A DNA stretch of 64,000 nucleotides, taken from Candolleomyces eurysporus (Eukaryota; Basidiomycota; Agaricomycetes; Agaricales; Psathyrellaceae). Under the pieces are notes generated by a model that did not search any database, was not told the origin of the DNA, and saw nothing but the letters and a program-made list of their open reading frames with translations. The position numbers were made by a program, and so were the translations under genes. Shown piece after piece: positions 48,963 through 60,214 of this stretch (its first letter is position 1; each line of letters begins with the position of its first letter). The stretch covers positions 62,001 through 126,000 of the forward strand of contig JANBPK010000806.1 in NCBI GenBank assembly GCA_027579435.1, written 5' to 3'.

Positions 48963-51837
48963 TTAACTCTCTCCGTCAATGGCCACATCTCGCCTCCACC
49001 TATCCACACTCATGTACTTCGCCTGGTCATGGATCGGAGGAGGGGAGGGAATGGGCATTGGCGGCTGCATCATAGCCATGGGGTTCATGGGAGGACCCAT
49101 CATAGGCGGAGAGAAGTACGGTCCAGTCATCATAGGCTGGTTGAAGAACATGCTGCTTTGGTATTGGGCCTGCATCATGATAGCTTGTTGCTGTTGCTGC
49201 TGCTGCTGAGCCACGGCAAACATCTGGTATTGAGTCCGCCGTTGTTGCTCGGGGTGGAAAGCCAGAGGTTTGTCGTCATCGTCTTCATTTGCTGAACGGT
49301 CGAGCATCATCCGAGACGCTCTTAAGCCGAGAGGCTGGCTATCTTCGTCTTCCGAATCTTGCTTGTCGAAGTTGATGTCGAGGAGTGAAGATTTGACCTT
49401 GGGTTCGCGGATTACTTGAGCAAGTGGCCTGTCTTCGTCATCGTCCGAGTCTGCGTACTGCTGGGGGCCACGAGTCTGAACGCGTTGAATCGCGACTGTC
49501 AAGGGCAGATCCTCTTCACTATCCGAGTCTTGTCGCACAGGGCGCTTCATCTGCTCGACCTTTTTGGGGTTCCGCAAGCCGACTCCTGTGGTTCGTCGGG
49601 GCCCTTCATCCTCAGAGTCCGAATGCCAAGCACCAGTAGTGTCTGCGTTCTGGCGCACGACCTGGGCATCGTCATCACTTTCCTCACTGGATTCGTCATC
49701 TTCCACTTTTGGCGCCGTGCGTCGAGGGGTGGGTTTGATAATATCAGGGAGGACTGGAGGCTCGATGGAAACTCGTGGCTCAGCCGGTGCCTCAGGAGCA
49801 AGTCGGTCTCCCCCATCAGCTTCCTCCTCTTCAGCGACACCCTTCTTCTTCTTTCGCTTCTTCTTCTCCTTATCCATCTTACGCCTAGCCTCTTCTTCCT
49901 CAGCTTTCCTCCTCGCCTCTTCGTCGATCCTCTCTTGTTCTTGTATCTCTCGCAATTTGACCATTTCCCTTTCCCAAAGGGTATCAACACCAAAGACCGA
50001 CTTGTTTTTGGCCACGCGATCCGGGGTTGCTTGAGTTTGGGGAACTTTATCGTTGTCGAAGTTGAGCAAAGGCTTGAAAGAGTTGCGGCGACCCAAGGCA
50101 TTCTGCGGCCCTAGGGAGTCAAACGTGCTGGTACGTTTGCCAGCTGCTGGGGCAGGTGGATCGTTTAACGTTGCCGGGTCAATGAGGGTGCTGACGCGAG
50201 CAGAACTATTTCTCGCCATCATAGATGGTCTCTGGTCACCCGTAAACACACTGTTAAAGACGAAATGGCATGAGATACAATTAGCGTAAGAAAATAGTAA
50301 ACAGGTCCATACCGTTGCTTGTTTCGCATCTGTTGTTTGCGGGTTTCAAGGTCGTCAATCAAGCTCTTTCCGTACAGCTTTCCCGCAGGCCGACCAGTAG
50401 GTTTAGGCAGATTTGTACCTGTGAGCTCCTTATCTTCTTCAATGGCGGGAGCTTCAAACTGGATCTGCTCTCCTTCCTCCAGGGCTCTTGGGAGAAGGCC
50501 CTCTCCATCCCCACCAGACGCACCAGGCATCAGGGTATTTCGGAAGATTTTTTGGGAGTACGACAGATCTGCCGTGGAATTGGGTAAAAAGGAATGCGAA
50601 GGAACAGGGATGTTGTCCAGGTTGGAAGAGAGCCTTCGTGACATGGGTCGGGCACCAGGAGGCAACGGAGGACCATCTCGAGACATTTGGAAGCCATCGC
50701 GAACTTTATTCTCTTCGGAAGCTTGAGGCCCCACAGGCTGAAGCGGGCTGGGCATGACAAGCACCTTAGGCCGAAGAAGCTCGACGACCGAATATGGACG
50801 ACCTCTTGGATCAGAGTCGTGTGACCCGACAGAGGCGGCATCGAAGTCGTCCAAGAGGCCTCGAGAGCCTAATGAACCATGGGATATAGTGCGAGCATGC
50901 ACTGGCTGAGCTTTGGGATCAAATCGGGAAGTGACAGTGGGAGGTTGGAGGGCGAATGGGTTATCGGACTCTTCTGGAGGAAGGCCCTGGTCATCATCAT
51001 CTCGGAATCCATCCAAGAGTCCCCGAGACCCAATGCTTGCTCGGGATTGAGAGCGGGGGAGATGATGTGCCTCTTTCGGTGAGCCGATGTGGTCATAACC
51101 TGGTGAGTGTGATCGTCCTGGCGGGAATGGAACACCCTCTTCCTGATTAAGAGCGGGAATCGTGGACTGAGAAGTAGCACGACGGCGTTGCTGAAGAGGA
51201 TCCTGGCTTGCATTTTCACCCAATTCCAAGCGCGATGAAGTGGACTGTCTTCTCATATTGAGAGAATTCAGAGATTTGGACTGTCCGGGAATTTCGCCAA
51301 ACTCGTTGGGCCCACCGGATATCGTCCTCGAACGTACGACGGCGAGGGTAGGTGCGGGAGACTTCTGCTTGCCCTTGGACTTGGCCTTCTCCTTGGGAAT
51401 GAATCCATCCAACCCCCAAGACGACAAGTCGACCTCCATCTCGGACTCTACTTCCTCCTCCTGCTCTTCGTCATAGATGGAATCGGTGCCAAATGGGTTC
51501 CGGAGAGCGTCGAGGGAGTTCCTTGAGCCTCTAGAGCGTCTGGTGCCCATTGCAGACCCCCGGCCATCCTGGGATGCACCGTTGTCGGTAGGTAGAGCCA
51601 CCCCTAGGTGGTTGGAATGTCGGACACGAACGTCTGGGCGAGCAGCTGGATTGCGACGGAAGTGCGCAAATATCGCACTCTGCTGGGCAGACTTCTTGGG
51701 TGCGTCAGGGTCGTCCGGATCGTTGTCATATTCTAGAGAGAGCGAGGGCTGTCAGCACTGGAGACGAGCTGGCAGCTGCAACTAAGCTCACCAATTAGCG
51801 CAGCGGCCAACTGCAGACGAGAAAAGGGAGCTGGCAT
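48963..51837 (-). CDS. Long disordered protein with repeated acidic-PL motifs, function unknown
   Basis: Exon 1 starts MPAPFSRLQLAAALIEYDND (ATG 51835-51837) and splices to DPDAPKKSAQQSAIFAHFRR. The rest, about 900 residues, is low-complexity: Ser-rich with two copies of a GSRGLLD(G/D)F motif (51000-51030 and 50840-50870), then KSLIDDLETRKQQMRNKQR across an intron at 50220-50310. A Lys/Glu coiled stretch follows (EREMVKLREIQEQERIDEEA, 49880-49960). Near the C-terminus are four acidic blocks each followed by PL, then Q8 and a Met/Pro-rich tail. I recognise no family. Stop at 48963. It diverges from NAA10 with only 175 bases between starts. Confidence 0.75.
49185..49208 (-). repeat. Polyglutamine-coding CAG/CAA repeat
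   Basis: Eight consecutive Gln codons in the C-terminal part of the disordered protein, mixed CAG and CAA. Confidence 0.9.
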
Positions 51838-52012
51838 GAGATAGAGGAAGAGAAACTGAGATAAAGGAGAGACGAGGATTTGGTGGTATACAGGGTTTAA
51901 AGGAGGGAGGAATAAGCAGGCATAAGAGGTCTCCGCCAAGCTGGTGCCTTTGCAGAGTCCAGCCCGGCTTACATAACATCTACACTCTATCCTTCTACCA
52001 AACACTTGGAAA
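51838..52012. promoter_or_regulatory. Short divergent region (disordered protein / Naa10)
   Basis: 175 bases hold both 5' UTRs and promoters; purine-rich on the plus strand in its left half. Confidence 0.5.
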
Positions 52013-52769
52013 ATGAATATCAGACCCGCAACGGTATGCTCACACTCATTTAAAAAAAAACTCAATCCTGACCATTGGCAGACAGCAGACTTGCCAGGCA
52101 TGCAAGCCTGCAATCTGCAAAATCTCCCCGAGAATTACACCATGAAATACTGTGCGCAAAATTTGCCTTGTCCGCTGGAAGGATAGCCAAACGAACACGA
52201 AGAAAACGCCATTTGTCGTGCCTCCTCCCAGATCTCTACCATGCCATGACCTGGCCACAGCTGTCTTTTGTGGCAGAAGACCCACAGGGACGGATTGTTG
52301 GCTACATTCTGGCCAAGATGTGCGTCCGTCGGCTCAGATATCTTACTTCAATATTCTTAAATCCTCTTCTAAGTGATGAAGAGACTGCAGAAGGCCAAGC
52401 ACCTCATGGGCACGTTACGTCCATCTCTGTCCTCCGATCGTATCGACGCCTTGGAATCGCGAAAAAATTGATGCTTCAATCTCGTACGCAGCTATTTACA
52501 TTCTCCCTGCCGAACCGAAACTAAAGTGGTGCATCCGTAGAGGAAGCGATGGCTTCGGTTTACAAAGTTTCCTACGTGTCACTGCACGTCCGAAAGTCTA
52601 ACCGGGCTGCATTGGCCTTGTATCGCGACACCCTCGGGTTCACCGTCAAAGATATCGAGAAAAAATACTGTGAGTGTCCCTCCGCTCCTAACACCGCTCA
52701 CGATTACTGAGAGACCCACAAGACGCGGATGGGGAAGACGCATACGCAATGCAGCTTAGCCTAAAATAA
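52013..52769 (+). CDS. NAA10: N-alpha-acetyltransferase catalytic subunit Naa10 (Ard1)
   Basis: Catalytic subunit of NatA, which acetylates the N-termini of nascent proteins at the ribosome. The start MNIRPATTADLPGMQACNLQ then NLPENYTMKYYLYH is almost diagnostic. WPQLSFVAEDPQGRIVGYIL, GHVTSISVLRSYRRLGIAKK (with the RRLGIA acetyl-CoA loop) and SYVSLHVRKSNRAALALYRD complete the GNAT fold. Five or so exons. The protein is about 153 residues and ends EDAYAMQLSLK, shorter than the mammalian form because it lacks the acidic tail. Stop TAA 52767-52769, 71 bases from the stop of the convergent hydrolase. Confidence 0.93.
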
Positions 52770-52840
52770 GTATACTAAATATAGACGCTACTCCGGGCCA
52801 TCCAACGTAGAAACCGAGCAATAGACGTGCAATCCTTCCT

Positions 52841-54483
52841 CTAAAAGCTGATGAGATCTTCCTCCGCCTTCTTCTGGCCTCCATGCAGAGGACTGGTCGG
52901 CCTTGGTGATTTTTGTGACCGGAGTGACGTCCTTGAGCTTGGCCGGGACGGCGGTGAGCGAACTGCAGCAGAACTACTTTGCCGTCTAGGCGTCGCCTTA
53001 CGATATGCTTCCTGTATCACTTTCGCGGCAGATAAACCCAAGTCGTAGTATCCATCATTCGTCGTTGCCGAAAACATCCCAGTGTGAGCCTGAGGTTCAT
53101 CCTGTGCAACGGTGTTCTTTGCAGGAACGAATCGGTCAACGGCCTTCATGCCAAACCTCGGCAGTACAATGAATGTCCGAGATTCCAGAAAGCTTGGAGG
53201 GGATGGTGGTAGCTGCGTGTAAAAGCTAAACGGCAGCCGTGTCAGCTCTCGATTCCGAATGCTCAAGAGAAAGCACCACAAACTTTCTAAAAATAACACC
53301 ATTCTTTTCCTCAATATCACACAACGCCTCCACACGTTGTTCCAAACCTCCCTCATCCCACAAATTTCCAACATACTTCATATGATCCATAAGCCAGGAA
53401 TAACTCTGACCGAGTTGGTCTCGGGCATAGTATGCTCCGCCCGCAGCAGCTCCTGCAAGAATAGCACCACCAATCGCATATGCAGTAGGAGCGGCCCATT
53501 TCGCCCACCCGGATACTTGTTGCGTAGAAGATGAAGATGCTGCTGCGTTAGGCGGAGCTGGAGACGCAGTAGCCGCTTTGCCTGCAGTGAAACCCGCAAA
53601 GGACCCAAAGAGCGCTGAGCCAATTGTCGAAGCTGCGTTCACATGTTCAGCGGCCTTGGTTACGCCGCCCTTCACGAGGTTGGGATGGAGACCCAGATAC
53701 TATAACGAAAGGAAGGAACAGAGTATCTCCAATGAGTTTGATAGCCAGTTCTATCGAGTGAGTTTGACGTACGGGCGTATCGAATGCGAGGCATGCGATG
53801 ATCTTGGGCCAGAGCGGGGACTTTTCGTCTGGACGTGAGCCTACGAATTCACGGAGGCTATCTGCAGCTAGAAGGCCACCCATGCTAATCGAGCGATGAT
53901 GAAGATAGTGCTATCAGTGAGGAAGGGCAGAAGACAGGGGGAGTAGATTACGAACGTACCTGTGCCCGCACAGCACGATCTTCGCCCTTCCTGCACCACC
54001 ACCTGAAGCCACCTCGCGCTCTACCGTCAGACTGGTCAACCAGTCGGCGAAACGGACGACAGCTTTATCCTGAGGGCCAAATCAAACATATGTGGTTGTA
54101 GCCACCGGAGGACCATAGGTCAGTCTCGGGTAGATCGTACTCAATGGAAGAAGGGACGAACCAGCTCTCCTTTAGTCTATAAAAATGCGAGCTCTGTAGT
54201 CAGTCCCTATCCAATTGTATGTCATAATAAGAAACCACACGCGCACCTCATATGCAGGAAAGATGATACACTCGACCTTCACATTGGGAATAGTCTGAGT
54301 GAGCAAGTGGTGAAGTCGTTCAGGGAAATCTCCAAAGGTGGTATCCGTTCCCTTGAAACCATGAATGAAGATGACGAGCAGGACGTCCCCTGAAGTGGTA
54401 GTGAGCGCCTGAGACGTAGGTGAGGAAGGTTTCGAGACGGGAGTCGTGGTCCGAGAAGTAGATTGTGAATTCCTCCTAGACAT
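52841..54483 (-). CDS. Alpha/beta-hydrolase with GHSMG motif (DUF676/lipase-like), probable membrane segment
   Basis: The N-terminus is Ser/Thr-rich, followed by LLVIFIHGFKGTDTTFGDFP (oxyanion region), then VVRFADWLTSLTVEREVASG, then AKIVLCGHSMGGLLAADSLR with the nucleophile Ser split over an intron near 53870-53965, and IIACLAFDTPYLGLHPNLV. This is a serine lipase/esterase of the Rog1/DUF676 kind. A Gly/Ala-rich hydrophobic stretch (YAIGGAILAGAAAGGAYYAR, near 53420-53480) could insert in a membrane. A late segment (GMFSATTNDGYYDLG) may carry the catalytic His region, but no His is clear there. Start ATG 54481-54483; stop TAG 52841-52843. Substrate unknown. Confidence 0.8.
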
Positions 54484-54782
54484 GGTAGGTCGGGAGCTGT
54501 GATTGTCGGGGAGTTGTGGTTGGTTACAAGCCTAATTGGAATCATTGTGACCGAGTTGCACTCTTTGTTTATGACATGCTCGCACAATGGGGTTGCAATA
54601 CTCCGAATTCGAATGTCGCGACGAGTGAAGGTTAGAACAAAGCAACATAAGTGTTCCAAGATGCAGATGAGATTGTCGAGCCGATTATGGCTAATGTACA
54701 AAATGACAAGTAATAATGATAAGGGTAGGTACAGGGTCAAGAAGATGCTGTAGTAAGTGACGCCAGAAATTCGCATCTGGTG

Positions 54783-56325
54783 TCAGTAAAAGCTCATATC
54801 CTGGCTTTGGTATGGCGCCTGGGTCTGCAAGGGAGGTAGCTGCGTCTCAGCTTGCGACTGGAAATCGCCAACAGGTTCATCAATATGGTAGTTGCTGCCT
54901 TCCCCGGGACGTGGAGACACCGGGAGATTGTGGGGTATCTGGGAAGGATCTTTTGAGCTACCATGGGAAGGTGGTTGTTGAACCGATGGTGCACGTTTAG
55001 CAGGAGCCTTCGATGTGAGTCCCGAAAGTGTCCTAGATTGAAATGCATCTCCCTTCTTCAACTTGCGACGGGTGCTCGGTTTTGTGGTTTGGGGCAAGGA
55101 TGGTGCAAATATTTGGGAAGCCCCTTCGTTTGTTGAAGACGGCTCTCCGTTGGGATAGAACGGCTGCCGCATGGACGTACCCGCGGTGGAGAAGGTGAAT
55201 GGGCTGGGGGCGGATGAAGTGCTCTTCTCAGCGGAATTTGATGGAGTTTGCGTAGGACGCTGACGAGGTGGTTGAGCGAGCGGGGGCATAGTTAAGATGC
55301 TTGATGATGAGGGCCCTTCCAAGGCTTGGCTTGGTTGCTGCGAAGCCAAACTGTCTGATGCTTGACTTGATTGTGGAATCCTCTGGGATACAAATATCTC
55401 CCCAGCGTACATGTTACTGTCTTGCGTAGAGAACGGCTGGCGAGATTGGACTGGGAAATGGTATGGTGGAACGGAGTCCGAGTGTTGAGCGTCGTCATGC
55501 TCCGTTTCATCCAGCTTGTCCGGAAGAATCAAATCCGACAGCTGCAGTTCTCCGTCGGATACGTCGACATCCATGCTCTGCGTTAGATGTTGCTCTACCG
55601 AGATGTGTGAATCACTCGAGGCACTAGAAATCTNGGGAGGTCAGGGAAGCCATTCTTGGGCCTCCAATGTTTGCGAATCGTTTTTGCCGTTTTCTTGGAT
55701 GGTGAATGGCTTGTTCGATCAATTCATTGAGATCCGGAGAAGCAGGAATTTCTGCTTGGAAAATTGACTCGTCGGGAGAGGATAGTGCCGCAAAAAGGGG
55801 TGTTGCCATTCGACTCGAAGGAGCGGTTCGACTGGGCGTATGGGATGGGGCAGATAATAGTGTTGGGTTGACTCCCGCGTCCTGCGCATGACCTGATTCC
55901 GATCCTGTGTCTTCGCGAGATACTTCCACCAATACGGCAACGTGTTGAACGAGAGGCGAGGGGAAGTCTGATCCTGGAGGTGTTGGAAGCGAAGACGATA
56001 TCTCTTCTTGTGAGTTAGGATGGGCTGCGTGGAAGTAGCAATGTGAGCGATGAACTTCATTGGGCGCTAAATGAGGCTCACCATCTTTTAATTGACTCCC
56101 TGACAGGTTAGCGTTGGTGAGTCCTGGCACGGACATACTCTCTCCTATCCCTTCCTCTGCCCTCTCAATAGCTGGTAGATCTCCTCTCCTAATGCTTTCC
56201 GACTTTCTGACATGTTCGCGAACGACGTGACTCGTGAGGTCCGAGCAACTCGAGAAGGCTTGTGTGCACTCAATCCCCCATCGACAGTAAAACCGAGTCG
56301 GGAACGAGCCGCGTAAACGGGACAT
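54783..56325 (-). CDS. Disordered protein with one C2H2-like finger, function unknown
   Basis: Starts MSRLRGSFPTRFYCRWGIEC then TQAFSSCSDLTSHVVREHV, a finger-like C-x5-C...H-x4-H. After that comes a long region rich in Ser, Pro and Gln (over 450 residues), with acidic patches (MDVDVSDGELQLSDLILPDK) and a basic RKRQKRF stretch that could be a nuclear signal. An N at 55634 breaks the frame; deleting it joins MASLTSQISSASSDSHI and makes one frame to the stop at 54783. The gene is then a single exon. Possibly a nuclear regulator; the start ATG 56323-56325 is the most likely one but an upstream exon cannot be excluded. Confidence 0.65.
55634..55634. other. Single N beside a G run, frameshifts the minus-strand gene
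   Basis: Left in, the frame stops 3 codons later. Deleted, 320 codons before and 270 after form one frame. Confidence 0.8.
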
Positions 56326-56683
56326 CGATACACCTGAACGAATGTATTTCACGTTAATGGCCCAATTCGAGAGATTTGAGGATCCTATGCCGCCTCTCGG
56401 AGGAGAGTCGGAAGGCCAGGACGGTGGAGTTGAAGAGGAGAAGAAGTCACGGTGCCTCCTGTCCACCAAATCAGTTCGGAGGTCCCAGACAAACAGGACC
56501 AAACAGTGATGATGTGGCCAAGTTTGCCAACAGCTTCCGAGATGACGTCGGTCTCGACCGTTGTCCTGAATATCGAGGTACGCGAATCCCTGCACAGATC
56601 TGGGTTTACAGACGAGGATCTAATGCAGGTTTCAGTAATATATCGCGCAAATCTTATATTTTTTGTCGAACACGCACCGCGAA
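56326..56683. other. Divergent intergenic region (finger protein / CCDC97-like)
   Basis: 358 bases; both promoters. Open frames here continue those of the neighbours but carry no own features. Confidence 0.4.
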
Positions 56684-57436
56684 ATGGTCAAGGTTCACGA
56701 ATTCGACGGAGGACCATCATTGAAGTACCTTGGGCTTCCTCCAGATTACACACCGTCCCCTACCACCCAGCCGATAGAGTTTCTGAAGCAGCATCTCACT
56801 CACTTGCCTCCCAACATCGTTTCTTACTATGGATTGATCACAACACCGAAGCAGCGAACGGTCATCCCAGCAATCAGAAACCGTAGACTGCAGTACACCC
56901 AGACAGCGCCTGCTGAATTGTCTTTCGTCCGGGCTCGGAACTCGTGGCCACATCTATGGGAAGGAAGATTGCAGCCAGGGGTGGAAGAAGCCAAGGAAGA
57001 AAGGACATGGGTTGAAAAGGAATTTCTCGCTGGGAACCCGACCCACGTTGGAAAGTTGCCTGGGCTTTTACGTGACTTTGAGGAAGAGAGGGAGAATGAA
57101 CGAGTGAGGACGCTGAGGAGAGTTAGGGAGTCTGAGGAGCTGGCGCCAGAAGAAGACAGCGATAGCGACGAAGAGGACGAAGAGGACGAAGAGCCTCCGA
57201 GTTCAGAATCCGACCCAGAGACCGACCAAGAAAGACAAGCAATATTTGAAAGAAGGATAAAAGAAAGGTTTATCTATGGATTATTGGATGTAAGTTTCTT
57301 TAGCTGCGATAATAGGGAAAGATCTTACGCGCACATCCAGAGTATTGACTATGACAAGATTGATTGGAACGAGTCATTAGACGTGGATGACGACCGCGAG
57401 GCGCAGGAACGCTGGTTTGAAGAAGACGACGAATAG
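56684..57436 (+). CDS. CCDC97-like protein (DUF2052)
   Basis: Starts MVKVHEFDGGPSLKYLGLPP. The first half has FLKQHLTHLPPNIVSYYGLI, a short conserved helix region of the family. The second half is acidic and ends in the family's C-terminal block: ERRIKERFIYGLLD, intron at 57291-57340, then SIDYDKIDWNESLDVDDDRE then AQERWFEEDDE. Human CCDC97 associates with the SF3b splicing complex; a nuclear splicing role is inferred from the family. Two exons, about 230 residues. Stop TAG 57434-57436. Confidence 0.8.
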   Translation: MVKVHEFDGGPSLKYLGLPPDYTPSPTTQPIEFLKQHLTHLPPNIVSYYGLITTPKQRTVIPAIRNRRLQYTQTAPAELSFVRARNSWPHLWEGRLQPGVEEAKEERTWVEKEFLAGNPTHVGKLPGLLRDFEEERENERVRTLRRVRESEELAPEEDSDSDEEDEEDEEPPSSESDPETDQERQAIFERRIKERFIYGLLDVSFFSCDNRERSYAHIQSIDYDKIDWNESLDVDDDREAQERWFEEDDE

Positions 57437-57618
57437 ATATTTGGCAAAGATTTTATGTGCCTGAAAAACAAGCCTCTTGGACTTTAGTAAACGTATGAAC
57501 GAATTTGTACCTTGTTGTAGTCGTTAGACGGATAATAAGAAGGCGCGGCGGGGCGGCTGCTATCGCTCAGCTTTCCTTTCTCCCACGTCCTCCAATTTGC
57601 GCGCTCAGACCTACCCTA

Positions 57619-59870
57619 ATGTCGACCCCGTCTTCCCCTGCGGGCGACGCGTCCAACATCGTATCTGAGCCAGTCAATCACCCGGATGAGCACAAGAAGA
57701 AAAAGAAAAAGCGGTCGCGAGAAGAAGATCCCGATTCTCAAGAGGTGACGGGCGAGAAGAAGAAGAAAAAGAAAAGGCACAGCGACGGTGGTGAGGTCAA
57801 GAAGGATTCAGCCGATAAAAAGAAGAAAAAGAAGAAGGATAAAAAGGATAAGCACCAAGAAAAAGAGAAGGAGAGAGAGGAGGTCGCTGTCGAGGACGAC
57901 GACTCGGACATCGACGCCAATGCCCAAGCGTCGACGGCTGCCCTGCTCAACGCCATCGTCGCCGCGGTCTCCAGTGCAGCTCCCCCAGAGGCGGAGGAGC
58001 CTCCAGCCCCCGACTCCTCTTCCCCCCGCCTCCTCCACCCCATTTCGTCCCTCACCCCCATCCTGCGTTCCTCCCTTTTTCCCTTGCCCAGGTCCCTCCC
58101 GGATTTGTCCCTCCTCCTGGCGCATTTCCGCCCGGAGTTCCTAGCGAACTATTTGGCTCAAACGACGATGTAATTCGTGCTCTCCAGGCCATGGATGTCA
58201 CCAAAATTGCCGGAGTTATGAAGACCTTGGGCGATGCGGCTGCAGCAGCTAACGTCCCTTTATTCCCCTTCCCACACCCATTGATTCCAATTCCCCTTCC
58301 CCCTCCTTCATCGGCCGTCGGACAAGTTCCAGTTGGGTCAACAACTATTCTCAATACTGGTGTCCGCCATCTCGCAGCCCCTATCGCATCTAACCCCGAC
58401 AGGGAGAACAGTCATGCAGAGCTTCTGGCTACGAAGTGGCTGAATGCTCGCAAACTTGCAGAGTTGGTGGAAACTGAAGGTCTTGTTTACAAGAAGGGAA
58501 AATTCTCTGCCATCGAGGAAAAGCAGCTCAAAGATGCGATTGACAAATACAAGCAAGTGCGTATTTTCCGCCCTTTCTTATCTTAGAGCCCTATTGATAC
58601 TCATTCTTGCAGGGCAAAGACCTCGATGATGGACAGTTGCAAGAGCTTATCTTCCCCAAGAACGAGAAGAACAAGGATAACGATTTTTGGACCGAAATAA
58701 GTGCGCTCACCAATCTATAGCCTGATTTGTGACCCCTGATCGTCCCTGTTGTAGCGAGGGCTGTTCCTCAACGACCCATCATTGCTGTGTACCATCATGT
58801 TCGCAGAACTCACCACCCTTATAAGCAAAAGGGGTCTTGGAGAAGTGAAGAGGACGCACTACTCAAACAGTAGGTTTCGCGATAATACCGCTCTTGCTCG
58901 CCAGGCGTTGATCCAATCTTTACATAGGGCTGTCGCTGACCTCGGTCAGCAATGGGAGAAAGTCAGTCTACGCGTTGGACGAATGTCTTCCGACTGTCGT
59001 GATAGGTATCGAAATCATATAGTTGGCAGTGAAGTTCGTGTGTCCGGTATGTTGTATGTCTGTCGTGCTCGGGAAACGATCGGCCTGACGGGATGGTAAC
59101 AGGGGCGTGGTCGAAAGAGGAGGAGGAGGAATTGACACGCATTGTCACAGACATGACCATCAAGCAAGGCCGTGACATTGATAACGATGTGTTCTGGAGT
59201 CGTGTTAGCCAGCTCATGGGTGGACGAAGAGGTCGTCAGCAGTGTCGCATCAAATGGTATGTTGAACCTCTCCCGGCCGTCCCCTTCGTAGAACTCATAG
59301 CACCTTAGGACCGACTCGCTGAGCAAGTTGGTTAAAAATGACGGCGAGAAACCGAGATGGAATCATACTGATGCATACATCCTCGTGCACAAGTTCGTTA
59401 ATTGTGATCTTGTTAGTACAACCAAGTACTGATGGAGGTTACCCAGAGTTGATTCACTCAATGTGAATGACGACACCGAGATTGACTGGAAGACACTTCC
59501 AGACCACGACTGGAATTTATGGAGTGCGCACACGCTTCAGCGGCGTTGGTTGACCATGAAAAGGAGCGTGAAAGGACACGAGGAGATGTCGCATCAAGGT
59601 TCGTTGCCGTTCGATTAGTGAAGCTATTTCGGTTCCTGACCACTTCCGCTAGAAATCATGGATATCCTTCGAGTCAAGAAATCTCATTTACCGGCCATGT
59701 CTTCACCCTCTCGCCGTTCCGGCAAAAAGTCTCGCAAAATCACCAGTGCCACTACGGTCTCGGATGAGGCTGCACTGAACGGGGGACAACCGGAGGCTAG
59801 CGGAAGTGGGGGTTCAGGTAATTTGAATGGTGATACAGACGGCGAAGAATCTGGTGACGACTCAGATTGA
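57619..59870 (+). CDS. Myb-domain DNA-binding protein, Reb1/TTF1/DMTF1-like
   Basis: A Lys-rich N-terminus (HKKKKKKRSREEDPDSQEV, EKKKKKKRHSDGGEV) and acidic stretch precede a Pro-rich part. The DNA-binding half has Myb-like repeats: GSWRSEEDALLKQAVADLG then MSSDCRDRYRNHI, GAWSKEEEEELTRIVTDM then GRRGRQQCRIKWTDSL, and DWKTLPDHDWNLWSAHTLQR. This layout is that of yeast Reb1, which ends Pol I transcription, and mammalian TTF1. The tail is Ser/Gly-rich. Between 57990 and 58155 the reading frame changes: either an intron with GTCCCT...CCTAG (58092-58143) or an unmarked C-run indel explains it. Start ATG 57619; stop TGA 59868-59870. Confidence 0.82.
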
Positions 59871-60214
59871 ATGTTGGACTGTCACTTTAACTTGCAATGC
59901 TACTAATTGTAACGGTACTACCACGTAATCTTCTCTACTTATTATCTGATAAGATTCTATGCATCGTGTTGTCGGGGCCATTGAGATCGTCGCGTTTTGC
60001 GCGTTGTGGTTGTGCCATGCGGCGTTTTGTTACACCACAACGTTTCGAAAGCTTGAACGAACGCTTAAAATGAATTACACGCGCACTTGTGTACATAACC
60101 CACTCGCAATGGCCACAGCATGATATTCACGTTTGTTCCCACCATCCCTCAGTACCTGTCACTCGCAATTCGGAACAACCACCTATACCTATCCAGCACA
60201 TCGACCTCAGATTC
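59871..60214. other. Intergenic between Myb and amidohydrolase genes
   Basis: 344 bases, same-strand neighbours; the amidohydrolase promoter must be here. Confidence 0.5.

Noticed and set aside
49416..50114. Long open frame on the plus strand (232 codons)
   Set aside because: It is antisense to the Lys/Glu-rich coding exon of the disordered protein; such skewed codon use produces long antisense frames.
60000..60214. Start of the amidohydrolase placed at an upstream in-frame codon near 60089
   Set aside because: That codon is ATG-like only by frame; ATG 60215 directly precedes the usual short cytosolic tail and the membrane segment.
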